DNA of 64,000 nucleotides from Anisus vortex (Eukaryota > Mollusca > Gastropoda > Planorbidae). The number at the start of each line of letters is the position of its first letter. The first letter of the stretch is position 1. The notes under the pieces were generated by a model. That model was not told the origin of the DNA. It did not search any database and worked only from the letters and a program-made list of their open reading frames with translations. Shown piece by piece: positions 1 through 9,193 of this stretch. A program made the translations under genes and the position numbers. Location of the stretch: assembly GCA_949126835.1 (NCBI GenBank), contig OX421494.1:17717538-17781537 (forward strand), in the 5' to 3' direction.

Positions 1-1189
1 CAATGGCTCTTTAGCGCCTGAGCTTTGTTGGGAGACAAATGCTTTTGTTGGACCAGATCTATTTTGTCTAGCCATTGCCGTCATTGCTGACCCAATCCTG
101 GCTTAAATTTCCGCCTTACATCTCCCGTCAACGGATAGGATGGCTCCTAGATATTTGAAATTCTTTACTTCCACTAGTTGTTGTTGGTTCATTATAATGT
201 TTGCACTTCAGGCATATGATCATTATTTTGCTTTTTTCTTATTTGATTTCCATTCCGCATGCCCTCGCTTTATCTGTATTGCCACAATATAAACATTCAA
301 AATTGTATATACTAGGATTATAGGTCATTGAAATAAAGAAATCAGGAAAACGATATCGTAGGACAATATTATCATTGAGTATTTGTCGAAGTATCTGTTT
401 CAGCTTGAAAACGAAGAGATTAGAATACATTTCACCAAAATCAAAACTTTTAAAAATCTTTCAGACCGACAGGAATAATAATTATTAAACAAATAAATAA
501 TTTTGAAGAAAATATTTTTTTATTGGCTGGTTTTGATCCACTGAAAGTGGTTGTGATCAAGTGAAATGGAATGTTTCAATGTCACACCTCCGGCTACGTA
601 GTTATAGTCAGGAGCGTAACGTCCAGTAGGCACTATGCCTAGTGCCTACGACATTTCTAGGGGCCCACCAAAGCTAGAACTATTATTAGAATATTAGAAA
701 TACTACCAATACAAATAAAGTGATTTAACTAAAAAAAAAAATTAAACAGTTTTGATATTATAACGGTGTATGATAAACACTTGATCCATTTTAAATTTTT
801 TTAACTTTTCCGCACTTTGCATTAGCAAAAAATGTTTTCAGAGCCCAGAGGGCATTTTTAAAGATCTAAACGATTTTGAGAGAACTAGTGAGCCTCATGT
901 TGTTGTCTGTAGTGGTCAGGTATTTATGAGAATCAGCTGTCATGGGAGGCAACCCTCCCCCCCCCCTTTTCCGATCGGGTATGCAGAAATGAACCATGTA
1001 TAAACTAGTCATTGATTCTGGCTTATGTACATGCAGCTTCTGTTTTAGATTTAATGTTACTTTTTTTTATATCCCTTGGTAGGCTATTCTCATTTCTTTA
1101 TGCATCTACATTCTACATATTAGGCCTACACGTAAAGATAATATAGAAAAAGAAGAAGAGAGTGCAGTATTTTGTTACTGAATACAGAC

Positions 1190-1262
1190 GCCTCGGCTGT
1201 TTCAGGGATTGCCACTCAAGTATCGGACTGTTCAGCCACCGCAGAACTTGCAAAAAGTAGCC
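1190..1262 (+). mobile_element. LINE C-terminal zinc-finger remnant
   Basis: The plus strand encodes a Cys/His cluster (C-x3-DCHSSIGLFSHRRTC) followed by two lysines and a stop. A closely similar peptide (RDCHSRIGLFSHSKRC) is encoded on the minus strand at 6177-6365. Such CCHH-like tails end the reverse-transcriptase ORF of many non-LTR retrotransposons. The copy is short and isolated, so it is a relic and not a gene. Confidence 0.6.
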
Positions 1263-1432
1263 GGCTACAACCCAGATGAAGTTGAAGAGAGGCGCATCAA
1301 TTGTCTCTCTTAACAATTGGTCATAGGTCATAGGCTTAAATTTAATGGCATCGCGGCATAGCCAGCCAAGATAATTTTTTTTTTTAAAGAAAAGAATTCT
1401 GTAGGCTATTTGAATGGGTAGGCTAATTATTT

Positions 1433-1881
1433 ATGTACGGCTGTGAAACATGGACACTTACAGCGGATCTCCAGAAAAGAATCAGAGCCATGGAAATGAG
1501 ATGCCTACGTAAAATTTTAAACATCTCCTACAAAGATCGAGTTACAAATGAGGCTGTCCGTGAGCGAATCACCTATGTCATCGGCCCTCATGAGGATCTA
1601 CTCAGTGCCAATAAATCCAGAAAAATCCGATGGTATGGGCATGTGGCAAGATCCGAAGGCCTGGCGAAAACCATCCTGCTGGGCACAGTGCGAGGTGGAA
1701 GAAAGAGAGGCAGGCAGAAGAGTCGATGGGATGATGACATCAAGGAGTGGACCGGCTTGTATCTTGCAGACTCCCAAAGGGCGGCGCAGGACCGAGACAA
1801 ATGGCGCAAAATTATCCAACTGTCAAAAAATTTTGCCCCAACAACCCTCGCTCGGGTTATGGGATAGAAGAAGAAGAAGAA
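1433..1881 (+). mobile_element. LINE reverse-transcriptase C-terminus and 3' tail
   Basis: An open frame of 144 codons (1433-1867) shows the typical carboxy end of a non-LTR retrotransposon polymerase: YGCETWTLT, then MEMRCLRKIL, RKIRWYGHVAR, a basic RGGRKRGRQKSRWDDDI stretch, and a final W-rich segment. The catalytic domain upstream is missing, so this is a 5'-truncated insertion. The stop codon is followed at once by (GAA/AAG) repeats, which look like the 3' microsatellite tail. Similar GAA tracts occur near 3732 (reverse strand) and 17482. It is the remains of a mobile element and not a host gene. Confidence 0.85.
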
Positions 1882-2082
1882 GGCTAATTAACCAGTGTTC
1901 ATATGGTGATTAAAAAAAATATTAAGATGCATAAAATAAGAACCTCAATGGCTCTATGTCCTAACGTAATACTTGTTCAACACGTTGACTAAATATATAA
2001 CTCATTGATATTGTATATCATATATCTTATCTAATGTTTCAAACACGCTGTAATCACGTTTGCATAAAACAAAAGCATTAAA

Positions 2083-2150
2083 TAAAGATGAGTGCAGGAC
2101 GCAATAATCTTCTTTATAGAAGGAGCGTCTGTAATAAGATAAGTTTTGAG
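2083..2150 (+). mobile_element. 3' end of LINE family A (short copy)
   Basis: A segment reading 'gcaggacgcaataatctt ... gcgtctgtaa' then 'taagataag' matches the 3' untranslated end seen in longer copies at 15060-15295, 17205-17400, 43655-43805 and 58440-58655. It lies next to the tRNA gene. Confidence 0.6.
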
Positions 2151-2195
2151 CATAAATGGTCAAAGTCCCAATAAAGTAAATAAATATTGCCACAC

Positions 2196-2207
2196 AAAAA
2201 AAAAAAA
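2196..2207 (-). terminator. RNA polymerase III oligo-T terminator
   Basis: Twelve A residues on the plus strand give a T12 run on the minus strand, directly after the tRNA discriminator base. This is the expected pol III stop signal and supports the tRNA being transcribed. Confidence 0.85.
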
Positions 2208-2317
2208 TGCTCCAGGTGAGGATCGAACTCACAACCTCCGCATAACTTATCCCATGGGTAGCATGGGGAAGGTACTGTCTATAAGTACGGCGCGCTAACC
2301 GATTGTGCCACTGGAGC
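2208..2317 (-). tRNA. tRNA-Ile (anticodon UAU) with intron
   Basis: On the minus strand the sequence begins GCTCCAGTGGC and ends CTCACCTGGAGCA, giving a perfect 7-bp acceptor stem and discriminator A. The D arm carries AATCGGTTA and the T arm carries GTTCGATCC, which are also good box A and box B promoters. The anticodon is TAT (plus 2281-2283). A 36-nt intron (2244-2279) follows position 37, where nuclear tRNA introns sit; animal tRNA-Ile(UAU) genes are known to carry introns. The exons are 38 and 36 nt and give a 74-nt mature tRNA. The anticodon stem pairs CCGTA with TGCGG. The gene looks intact. It reads AUA codons. Confidence 0.95.
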
Positions 2318-2686
2318 TGTATAATTTTAGAATCCACCGACGGACCGTTTGAACTTCATACAGAGATGTCACTTTGAGGTTTCCGCTTCTTATATTGTTA
2401 TCTTATTGCGCATCTTCCTTACACGTGCAGCTGTGAGTGCTCAAGTTGTCTAGAAACTCATGCTCAGAAAATACTGTCAATAAGCCAGAGGAGGCATAAA
2501 TGGCTGTTCCTCTCTCTAATAAAAATTGTAGTATTTAATTTATTAGTTTACATTTCTGTAAAAAGTTTTAGCAGTCTATGTCGTCTGTGTTGAATAGTTT
2601 TAAGTTATATTTTTCGTAAAAATTGTTTATATTTGTTGCACAATTTTTCAAAATTACAAATGGTATACTTAAATTTGTCTTCATAT

Positions 2687-2830
2687 AATGGGCCGTATTG
2701 CTGCTGAGAGTTAACACCCTTGCCCCTTTTACAAGTCAATATTTTATGACTGACTTGTAAATTAAGTCATAAAATATTGACTTGTAAAAGGAACAAGGGT
2801 GTTAACTCTCAGCAGCAATACGGCCCATTA
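2687..2830. mobile_element. Snap-back MITE (ATGGGCCGTATT palindrome)
   Basis: The left arm begins TAATGGGCCGTATTGCTGCT and the right arm is its reverse complement ending CAATACGGCCCATTA. The arms cover almost the whole 144 bp, with a short AT-rich centre. The outermost TA on each side could be a mariner-type target duplication. There is no coding capacity. Confidence 0.75.
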
Positions 2831-2839
2831 GAATGCTAT

Positions 2840-3656
2840 GTTATTACTCCCTTTCTATTAACTTGCGCTGTCTGTCTGTTTGTCTGATTGTCTGGTTGCT
2901 TGCAAAACTTTGCATCGATTTTTCGACCACTTCCCGTCGTCCAATCGAGCAAAAACTTGGCCAGCAGACTTGTCCCGACTAACAATACATTCTATCAAAT
3001 TTTCAGCATCATACTCATAGCGTTTGGAATAGTCACGAATTCATTCGATTAATTTGCGAATCGAGGAAAATATTTTACGTCAAACATGGCTGTCTTTACC
3101 GGCAGAGACGGAAGTAATAAACTTTTCGCATATGTTCGTTTTTACATAGACTATAATATACATGGACCGCTTGCTTTAGTATTTCTGCTATATGATGACT
3201 CGAAGGACTGCTTTTCGGAATTTCCGATTCGTTGTTTAATTTGCACTTCCCTTTATTGAATCGTTTCGATTTTCTCAATGAAAAATCAAAATTAATATCG
3301 AAAGTTTTATACAGCGGAAACATTTAAGAAACAACGAGTTGCGTAGTAGTCATTTAAGACAGCGTGATTAATTGCGCACGCAAAAAAAAGTACATATAAG
3401 CTCTAAAAAATAGAGCAAGCGGTCCATCTTATTATAGTCTATGCGTTTTTACGAAATAAAAAGAATGAAAACGACACAATGTAGCCGAAGCAATGCGAGT
3501 TATCTTTTTTTGCGGGCCAAAGCTAGAAAAAGAAAAGGATGCGCAAAATTTAATTGTGGAAATTCATAAGGTATGATATCACTTATATTTTTTTTTAATC
3601 TATTAAAATATAAATCAAATATAAACTTAGTTTACAAAGAAAGGGAGTATAATGGG
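2840..3656. mobile_element. ACTCCCTTT-family MITE, interrupted by another MITE
   Basis: The segment starts 'ttactccctttct' and ends 'agaaagggagtataa', an inverted pair. Internal blocks, such as 'tcgatttttcgaccacttcc' and 'catcatactcatagc' neighbours, match in inverse orientation the tandem elements at 13301-14950. The middle is occupied by the separate element at 3145-3443. Confidence 0.7.
3145..3443. mobile_element. hAT-like MITE, CATAGACTATAATA family, copy 1
   Basis: The terminal inverted repeats are CATAGACTATAATA...GGACCGCTTGCT and its complement. The element is flanked on both sides by the 8-bp sequence cgttttta, an exact target duplication of the size hAT transposases make. Other copies lie at 16017-16326 and 32632-33200. 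It is nested inside the larger MITE at 2840-3656, so it arrived later. Confidence 0.85.
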
Positions 3657-4530
3657 CTAGTTTTTTATTTATTATAAAGTACAGTGTAGGCCTAATGGAT
3701 TTCTGTACAAAGTTGAATGTAAATATCTTCAATAGTTTTCTTCTTCTTCTTCTTCGTTCTCACATTCAATAGTTTAAACTTTAAACGTTATGAATTACTT
3801 TGTAAATATTATTGAATGTTTATTTCACGTGCCTTTTATTATCTTAACTATTTCAATTTTTTTAATATGAAGTGTTTTTCTAATATTAATAAACGATATA
3901 ATATAAAACTATAAAATAAAGACAGTTTATTCATACTTGTTAAGTTGTTAATTTTTTTAAATTAAATTTCTATAGTGTCGTTTTTGTTTAAACCATGTGT
4001 AATATATTTTCTATTATAATGTTGACATGTTTGTCCCAGACATAAAATCTATAGTCTAAAATGAAAGTACAAAACATCAGCTGTGTACCTAAAAAAAAAT
4101 AACACCCTTTTTAACAAGTTTTTGAGCTTTCTAAATTTAAGAATGGCAGCAGCGACTTGATTTTGAACCCTTTTCCTCAAAATTGTATTCATTTTTCAAT
4201 AAATAAACAACATTCAAATAACTAAAAAGACACAATAAGATATATTTTTATATACTTATACCACAGCTCCAGGCGGAAAAAAACAGTAGCCTATCTCCTT
4301 TTTCTTTCTAGGCCTAAATTTAATGTTTTAATACTCTACTCATCTGAAGTGTGCTGTTGTTTTTTGCTTGTTCTTTTTACTTATCTTTATTTATTTCGGT
4401 TTTGTAGGCCTAATAAAGCAGTCATTTATTTTAACGTGTATAGAATCTAGATCTAATAACATTTAAAACACATAAATAATAAGCCAAACACACACATTTC
4501 CCAAAAAAATGAAACGAAACCATTTCTATA
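3657..4530. other. No recognised gene
   Basis: AT-rich sequence between the MITE and the presumed 3' end of the small gene. It contains TAGGCCTA palindromes and poly-A/T tracts. I see no coding signal on either strand. Confidence 0.5.
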
Positions 4531-4542
4531 TTAGTTTAAAAT

Positions 4543-4708
4543 TTTATTTACTATAGCAGTTTATCGAAAAGAAAATTAAAACAAAATACTTTTTTTTCTA
4601 TGCATTATTTTTTTTTAATTGGCTAGAACTACTAGTCTAAATATTTCTACATTCTAAATCATCAAACATTTTCTTGATGTTTCCAGGAAGTCACTCTCAG
4701 TATTCCTT
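4543..4708 (-). other. Candidate 3'UTR exon of the NPNN small gene
   Basis: On the minus strand an oligo-T tract followed by CCAG at 4709-4712 makes a good splice acceptor, and an AATAAA signal lies at 4543-4548. A GTAAGT donor sits five bases after the stop codon of the coding exon at 5654. Together these allow a final untranslated exon. If the middle coding exon were skipped, this exon would add KEY and a stop to exon 1. Transcript data would be needed; this is inference. Confidence 0.35.
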
Positions 4709-5085
4709 CTGGAAAAAAAAATGAACATAAATTAAGATAATGGAGAAAAAAGAGAAACACACAGCTAAACAAACAGGTAAACATACAAAAAGTGACGAAA
4801 TAAACATTTACATTTGCAATAGTTAAAATTTCTTCCATTTAGATCTATATAGGCTAGGCCTACTTTATCAGAGGTGGACGAGCCGTATGAGACTCTTTGA
4901 TGGGTGAAACAACAATTTTATTTTTATTTTTTACTTGTAATTATAATTAAAAGTCTTATTTACATGTAGCATTAGACTTATGTTCACACACAAAATTAAT
5001 AAACGAATTTCATAATTAATAATTGAATTGTAATTAGTTATGTTGTGGCTCTACATAATATATAATGTCATCTCTTGGTGTAATC

Positions 5086-5420
5086 AGTGGCGTATTTAGG
5101 CATGTTCCACATGTTCCATTGAAACAGGGGCCTCCCACACATCCCAAAAAGAAATTTTTAGTGACAGCCCCATTCTTTCGTTGAAAATGTAAAATAAAAT
5201 TCATTTATTCCCCTACAATTTTAAGCGCTCCAGTTCAACCAAGCTAAGCGCAAACAAAAAAATAATGATTTTACAGAATAGAGCATGAATTAACGGTAAT
5301 TTTCTGACGTATGTGAAAGGCAGAGGCGAGGCCACGAAAGGCCCCCACATAAGTTTGGGAAAAGGGCCCCCACATACATTTGGGAACAAGGCCCCCACAT
5401 TCTTAAATACGGCCCAGGGT
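5086..5420. mobile_element. Decayed hAT-like non-autonomous element
   Basis: The block begins 'cagtggcgtatttagg', a common hAT MITE end, and contains repeated 'ggcccccacat' motifs at 5340-5400. Similar motifs recur at 15600-15690. A matching right end and a target duplication are not clear. Confidence 0.35.
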
Positions 5421-5653
5421 GTAGTCATGCGTGCCCACCCATATATTATAAAAATATACTATATTATAGTAGGCCTAAACGAATTTCTCTTTCCACTTCA
5501 TATGCACTGCATTTCCAACCTCCTTTATTTGTGAACCAAAATCAAATAGATTCTATCACGATATCACGAACTTAAAAACAAATTATAAACTTTTCTATTA
5601 CTTGGTTAAATTATATTGAAATAAATTAAATTTAACTAATCAACTTACAATGT

Positions 5654-5737
5654 TTACTTTTTGGGAGCTTGGTACACTGGGTTGTTTGGGTTTAACTGAT
5701 TGGAGTGGTTGCCTAGATCAGACCTGGTTCCGGTGCC
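5654..5737 (-). CDS. NPNN small protein, exon 2 (C-terminal half)
   Basis: This exon lies behind a clear acceptor (TTTTATTTCAACTAG) and reads 27 codons to TAA, ending NPNNPVYQAPKK. It begins in phase 0, matching exon 1 at 9060-9164, and a GTAAGT donor at 5643-5648 follows the stop. The motif SNQ-x-NPNN-x-x-YQ repeats the one in exon 1, which is unlikely in random sequence and is the main evidence that both are real exons. The protein would be 62 residues, hydrophilic, rich in Asn, Gln, Ser and Gly, with no signal peptide or membrane segment. I do not recognise the family and give no function. Confidence 0.7.
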   Translation of the reverse strand, partial: GTGTRSDLGNHSNQLNPNNPVYQAPKK

Positions 5738-5789
5738 CTAGTTGAAATAAAACACACAGATGTATTCACATTTTCATTATATAGTTTAA

Positions 5790-5960
5790 GTTACAGACGC
5801 TCCTTCTACATAGAATATTATTGCGTTTTACTCTTTTTATACTAGTCTTGCATTTTTTTCAAGTTTGGGTTGTCCTTGCTTGTTCAAGCAGCCCATTCCA
5901 TGCGCCAATGCTACCATTGAGGAAAGATAATTTATATTTTTCTTTCTTGCATTTGGTATA
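5790..5960 (-). mobile_element. 3' end of LINE family A
   Basis: Reading on the minus strand, it matches the 3' segment of the copies at 17205-17400 and 58440-58655 ('cagacgctccttcta', 'tagtcttgcat', 'gcccattccatgc'). It is diverged and lies in the intron of the small gene. Confidence 0.6.
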
Positions 5961-6144
5961 AAAAAATAGTACCGGTATATTTTATGTATTAAGTATTTAT
6001 AATTAGACTAAACTACAAACACAATCACGATTTACGGATGCGAAACGTATTTTAACCTGAACTGTGATTCTTTATTGAGTTGTTTCAAAGAGAGTTCAAG
6101 ATCGTGTTCTATATCATCATACATACATCAACGTATTGTATGGC

Positions 6145-6400
6145 TCCTATCTGTCTCGCAAGATAATGGATGCGCCCTAGGGGTTTTTTGATTTCAATGA
6201 GGGGCAGCGCTTGCTGTGACTGAACAGCCCTATCCTCGAGTGGCAGTCCCTTAAGCATCCCTCGGATTTATACATTGAGGGTGGCTGTATGGAGGAGGCT
6301 TTTGCCTTCCTTTTCTGCCTTCTGTCAATGTCAGCCCTAGCCCTTTTTGCTTCTTGGGAGGCCATCCCATTGTAGACGGCCTTTCGCCAGGCTCCTCGGG
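6145..6400 (-). mobile_element. LINE C-terminal zinc-finger fragment
   Basis: The minus strand encodes a basic segment (QEAKRARADIDRRQKRKAK) followed by CLRDCHSRIGLFSHSKRC, the same C-terminal cluster as at 1190-1262. This belongs to a non-LTR polymerase tail and is 5' truncated. Confidence 0.65.
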
Positions 6401-6574
6401 CAGCTACATCAACGTATTAGCCTAGTAATTAAACAGTTTTTGTAACTTTTTTCTTAGTACATTAATAATGCGAATTTTTAAAAACTTGTATTGAATCCTT
6501 GACTGACATATTTTCCTTATTTTCTTCAAGAACTCCTATCAAAGCGTCACCAAAGATAAGGGCTTACTGCGCTT

Positions 6575-7832
6575 CTCATCACAGTCACTACTTAGAATTC
6601 CCACAAAAAGTAGTCATTTGAAGCATGCTCATTTGAATCAGAGGCGCCGTCCATATTATGGAATAGCTTGCCTCATCACAGTCACTACTTAGAATTCCAA
6701 CAAAAAGTAGTCATTTGAAGCATGCTCATTTGAATCAGAGGCGCCGTCCATATTATGGAATAGCTTGCCTCATCACAGTCACTACTTAGAATTCCCACAA
6801 AAAGTAGTCATTTGAAGCATGCTCATTTGAATCAGAGGCGCCGTCCATATTATGGAATAGCTTGCCTCATCACAGTCACTACTTAGAATTCCAACAAAAA
6901 GTGATCATTTGAAGTATGCTCATTTGAATCAGAGGCGCCGTCCATATTATGGAATAGCTTGCCTCATCACAGTCACTACTTAGAATTCCAACAAAAAGTA
7001 GTCATTTGAAGTATGCTCATTTGAATCAGAGGCGCCGTCCATATTATGGAATAGCTTGCCTCATCACAGTCACTACTTAGAATTCCAACAAAAAGTAGTC
7101 ATTTGAAGTATGCTCATTTGAATCAGAGGCGCCGTCCATATTATGGAATAGCTTGCCTCATCACAGTCACTACTTAGAATTCCAACAAAAAGTAGTCATT
7201 TGAAGTATGCTCATTTGAATCAGAGGCGCCGTCCATATTATGGAATAGCTTGCCTCATCACAGTCACTACTTAGAATTCCAACAAAAAGTGATCATTTGA
7301 AGTATGCTCATTTGAATCAGAGGCGCCGTCCATATTATGGAATAGCTTGCCTCATCACAGTCACTACTTAGAATTCCAACAAAAAGTAGTCATTTGAAGT
7401 ATGCTCATTTGAATCAGAGGCGCCGTCCATATTATGGAATAGCTTGCCTCATCACAGTCACTACTTAGAATTCCAACAAAAAGTAGTCATTTGAAGTATG
7501 CTCATTTGAATCAGAGGCGCCGTCCATATTATGGAATAGCTTGCCTCATCACAGTCACTACTTAGAATTCCAACAAAAAGTAGTCATTTGAAGTATGCTC
7601 ATTTGAATCAGAGGCGCCGTCCATATTATGGAATAGCTTGCCTCATCACAGTCACTACTTAGAATTCCCACAAAAAGTAGTCATTTGAAGTATGCTCATT
7701 TGAATCAGAGGCGCCGTCCATATTATGGAATAGCTTGCCTCATCACAGTCACTACTTAGAATTCCCACAAAAAGTAGTCATTTGAAGTATGCTCATTTGA
7801 ATCAGAGGCGCCGTCCATATGGAATAGCTTGC
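6575..7832 (+). repeat. 97-bp tandem array, 13 copies, derived from LINE ORF
   Basis: Thirteen head-to-tail copies; twelve are exactly 97 bp and the last is 94 bp, lacking one TAT. The copies differ by a few substitutions (for example ccaaca/cccaca, gcatgc/gtatgc, agtagtc/agtgatc), some shared by blocks of copies, so blocks were duplicated together. One frame of each unit reads CSFESEAPSILWNSLP, the same C-terminal motif as in the L2-like fragment at 26752-27345 (RSFESVVSSIWNNLP). The array merges at its right end into the rest of an L2-like 3' end (7833-8010). It lies within the intron of the NPNN gene. Confidence 0.95.
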
Positions 7833-8010
7833 CTCAGAAACTGAGAGATTCTGAGACAAAATAGTCTTTTAAAAAGAGTTTAAAGACATTTCTCTTTAAC
7901 TACTGATTGGGTCCCACACATCAGCTGCCAGTGCAATTTATACCCAGAGCGCACTGAGCATGCTACATGTAATATCATGGATACAAGCGCTATATCAAAC
8001 ATTATTTTTT
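7833..8010 (+). mobile_element. L2-like LINE 3' end
   Basis: It continues the last satellite unit with a frame resembling KLRDSETKSFFKKSLKTFLFNY and a stop, then an untranslated tail 'gcgcactgagcatgct...aagcgctatat'. The same tail is seen at 12225-12290 and 26385-26470 (minus), and at 55887-55935. The 'agcgctatata' ending resembles 3' ends of L2-clade LINEs. Confidence 0.7.
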
Positions 8011-8111
8011 AAAATCCTTAATATCAACTTCTAAGATTAATGCCTAGAAAAAACATAGCCTACTATTTTAATTACAATTTATTTAGTACGTTTTTTCTTT
8101 ATATTATACAG

Positions 8112-8540
8112 TCAATACGGTTTTGTTTATGAGCTATTTACAGCATCATATCAATACGATTTTGTTTATGAGCTATTTACAGCATCATATCAATACGATT
8201 TTGTTTATGAGCTATTTACAGCATCATATCAATACGATTTTGTTTATGAGCTATTTACAGCATCATATCAATACGATTTTGTTTATGAGCTATTTACAGC
8301 ATCATATCAATACGATTTTTTTTATGAGCTATTTACAGCATCATATCAATACGATTTTGTTTATGAGCTATTTACAGCATCATATCAATACGATTTTGTT
8401 TATGAGCTATTTACAGCATCATATCAATACGATTTTGTTTATGAGCTATTGAAAGCATCATATCAATACGATTTTGTTTATGAGCTATTGAAAGCATCAT
8501 ATCAATACGATTTTGTTTATGAGCTATTGAAAGCATCATA
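8112..8540. repeat. 39-bp tandem array, 11 copies
   Basis: Unit 'tcaatacgattttgtttatg' plus 'agctatttacagcatcata', 11 copies with exact 39-bp spacing. Because 39 is divisible by three, one frame stays open and makes a 109-codon artefact of a 13-residue repeat. The last three units share a change from tttacagc to ttgaaagc. It lies in the NPNN gene intron. Confidence 0.95.
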
Positions 8541-8544
8541 TCAC

Positions 8545-9059
8545 TACGGTATTAATGTTTTCAGTGATATTTTCATTTGGTCCATATGCCAATTAGGGGC
8601 CTTTATATTAACTTAACTTTAGATTGCTAATGCATAACAAAATGAATTAAATATACACCATATTAAATAATTGTTTTAACTTTGATTTAAGCGTAAGTTT
8701 CTCTATAGACTATAAATAAAAGAAAATATAAAATATAGTCAATATGTTTGTTTTGATTTTGATTTATATTTGCTATTATAAACCTTATTATGCATGTAAT
8801 GTGTATTTAATCCTACTATGTGGGTGGCCTATGGCTAAATCTTCAAAAGGCTAAAAAGAATACGAGTAAATTAAATGATTTTTACAAAAAAACTTTGGAA
8901 GCAGTTTAATTTAAATTTCTTGTAAGCTTCTATTTAGTCTGTATGGCTTACAGTATAAACAAAGGCTATAATCAACTTTTTTAAAGAAACGAATTCGTTG
9001 CTTTCTCTTGTTCAGTTTTGTTTAAAAATAATAATTATAATTTCAATAATTTCAATTAC
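8545..9059. other. Intron remainder, no feature
   Basis: AT-rich intron sequence between the 39-bp array and exon 1 of the small gene. No repeat or coding signal found. Confidence 0.5.
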
Positions 9060-9164
9060 CTGATAACCTTGTTGATGGCCCTGATAGGCTGAATTGTTCG
9101 GGTTACATTGGTTGGATTTATTGTCATTACTGGCAGAACCTTGCTGATTTGCACGACCAGACAT
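9060..9164 (-). CDS. NPNN small protein, exon 1 (start codon to donor)
   Basis: The frame starts at ATG (9162-9164) with A at -3 (GTTAAAATGTC), runs 35 codons beginning MSGRANQQG, and ends NNSAYQGHQQGYQ at a CAG|GTAATT donor. A pyrimidine-rich acceptor (TCTTCTATTCCTCAG) at 9194 suggests the exon begins at 9193 with a short leader and that a 5' untranslated exon lies further right. Exon 2 at 5654-5737 continues in phase 0 after an intron of about 3.3 kb filled with two tandem arrays and LINE remnants. The two exons look like an ancient exon duplication, each with SNQ-x-NPNN-x-x-YQ. Function unknown; disorder is likely from the composition. Confidence 0.7.
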
Positions 9165-9193
9165 TTTAACAGTTTGACTAAGACAACGGATTA

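Noticed and set aside
1588..1819. Antisense frames over the LINE fragment
   Set aside because: Shadows of the LINE polymerase frame on the plus strand.
5086..5420. Intact hAT MITE with both ends
   Set aside because: The left end is suggestive, but no matching right end or 8-bp duplication was found; reported only as a decayed relic.
8123..8452. 109-codon frame of a 13-residue repeat
   Set aside because: It is the 39-bp minisatellite read in a frame lacking stops.
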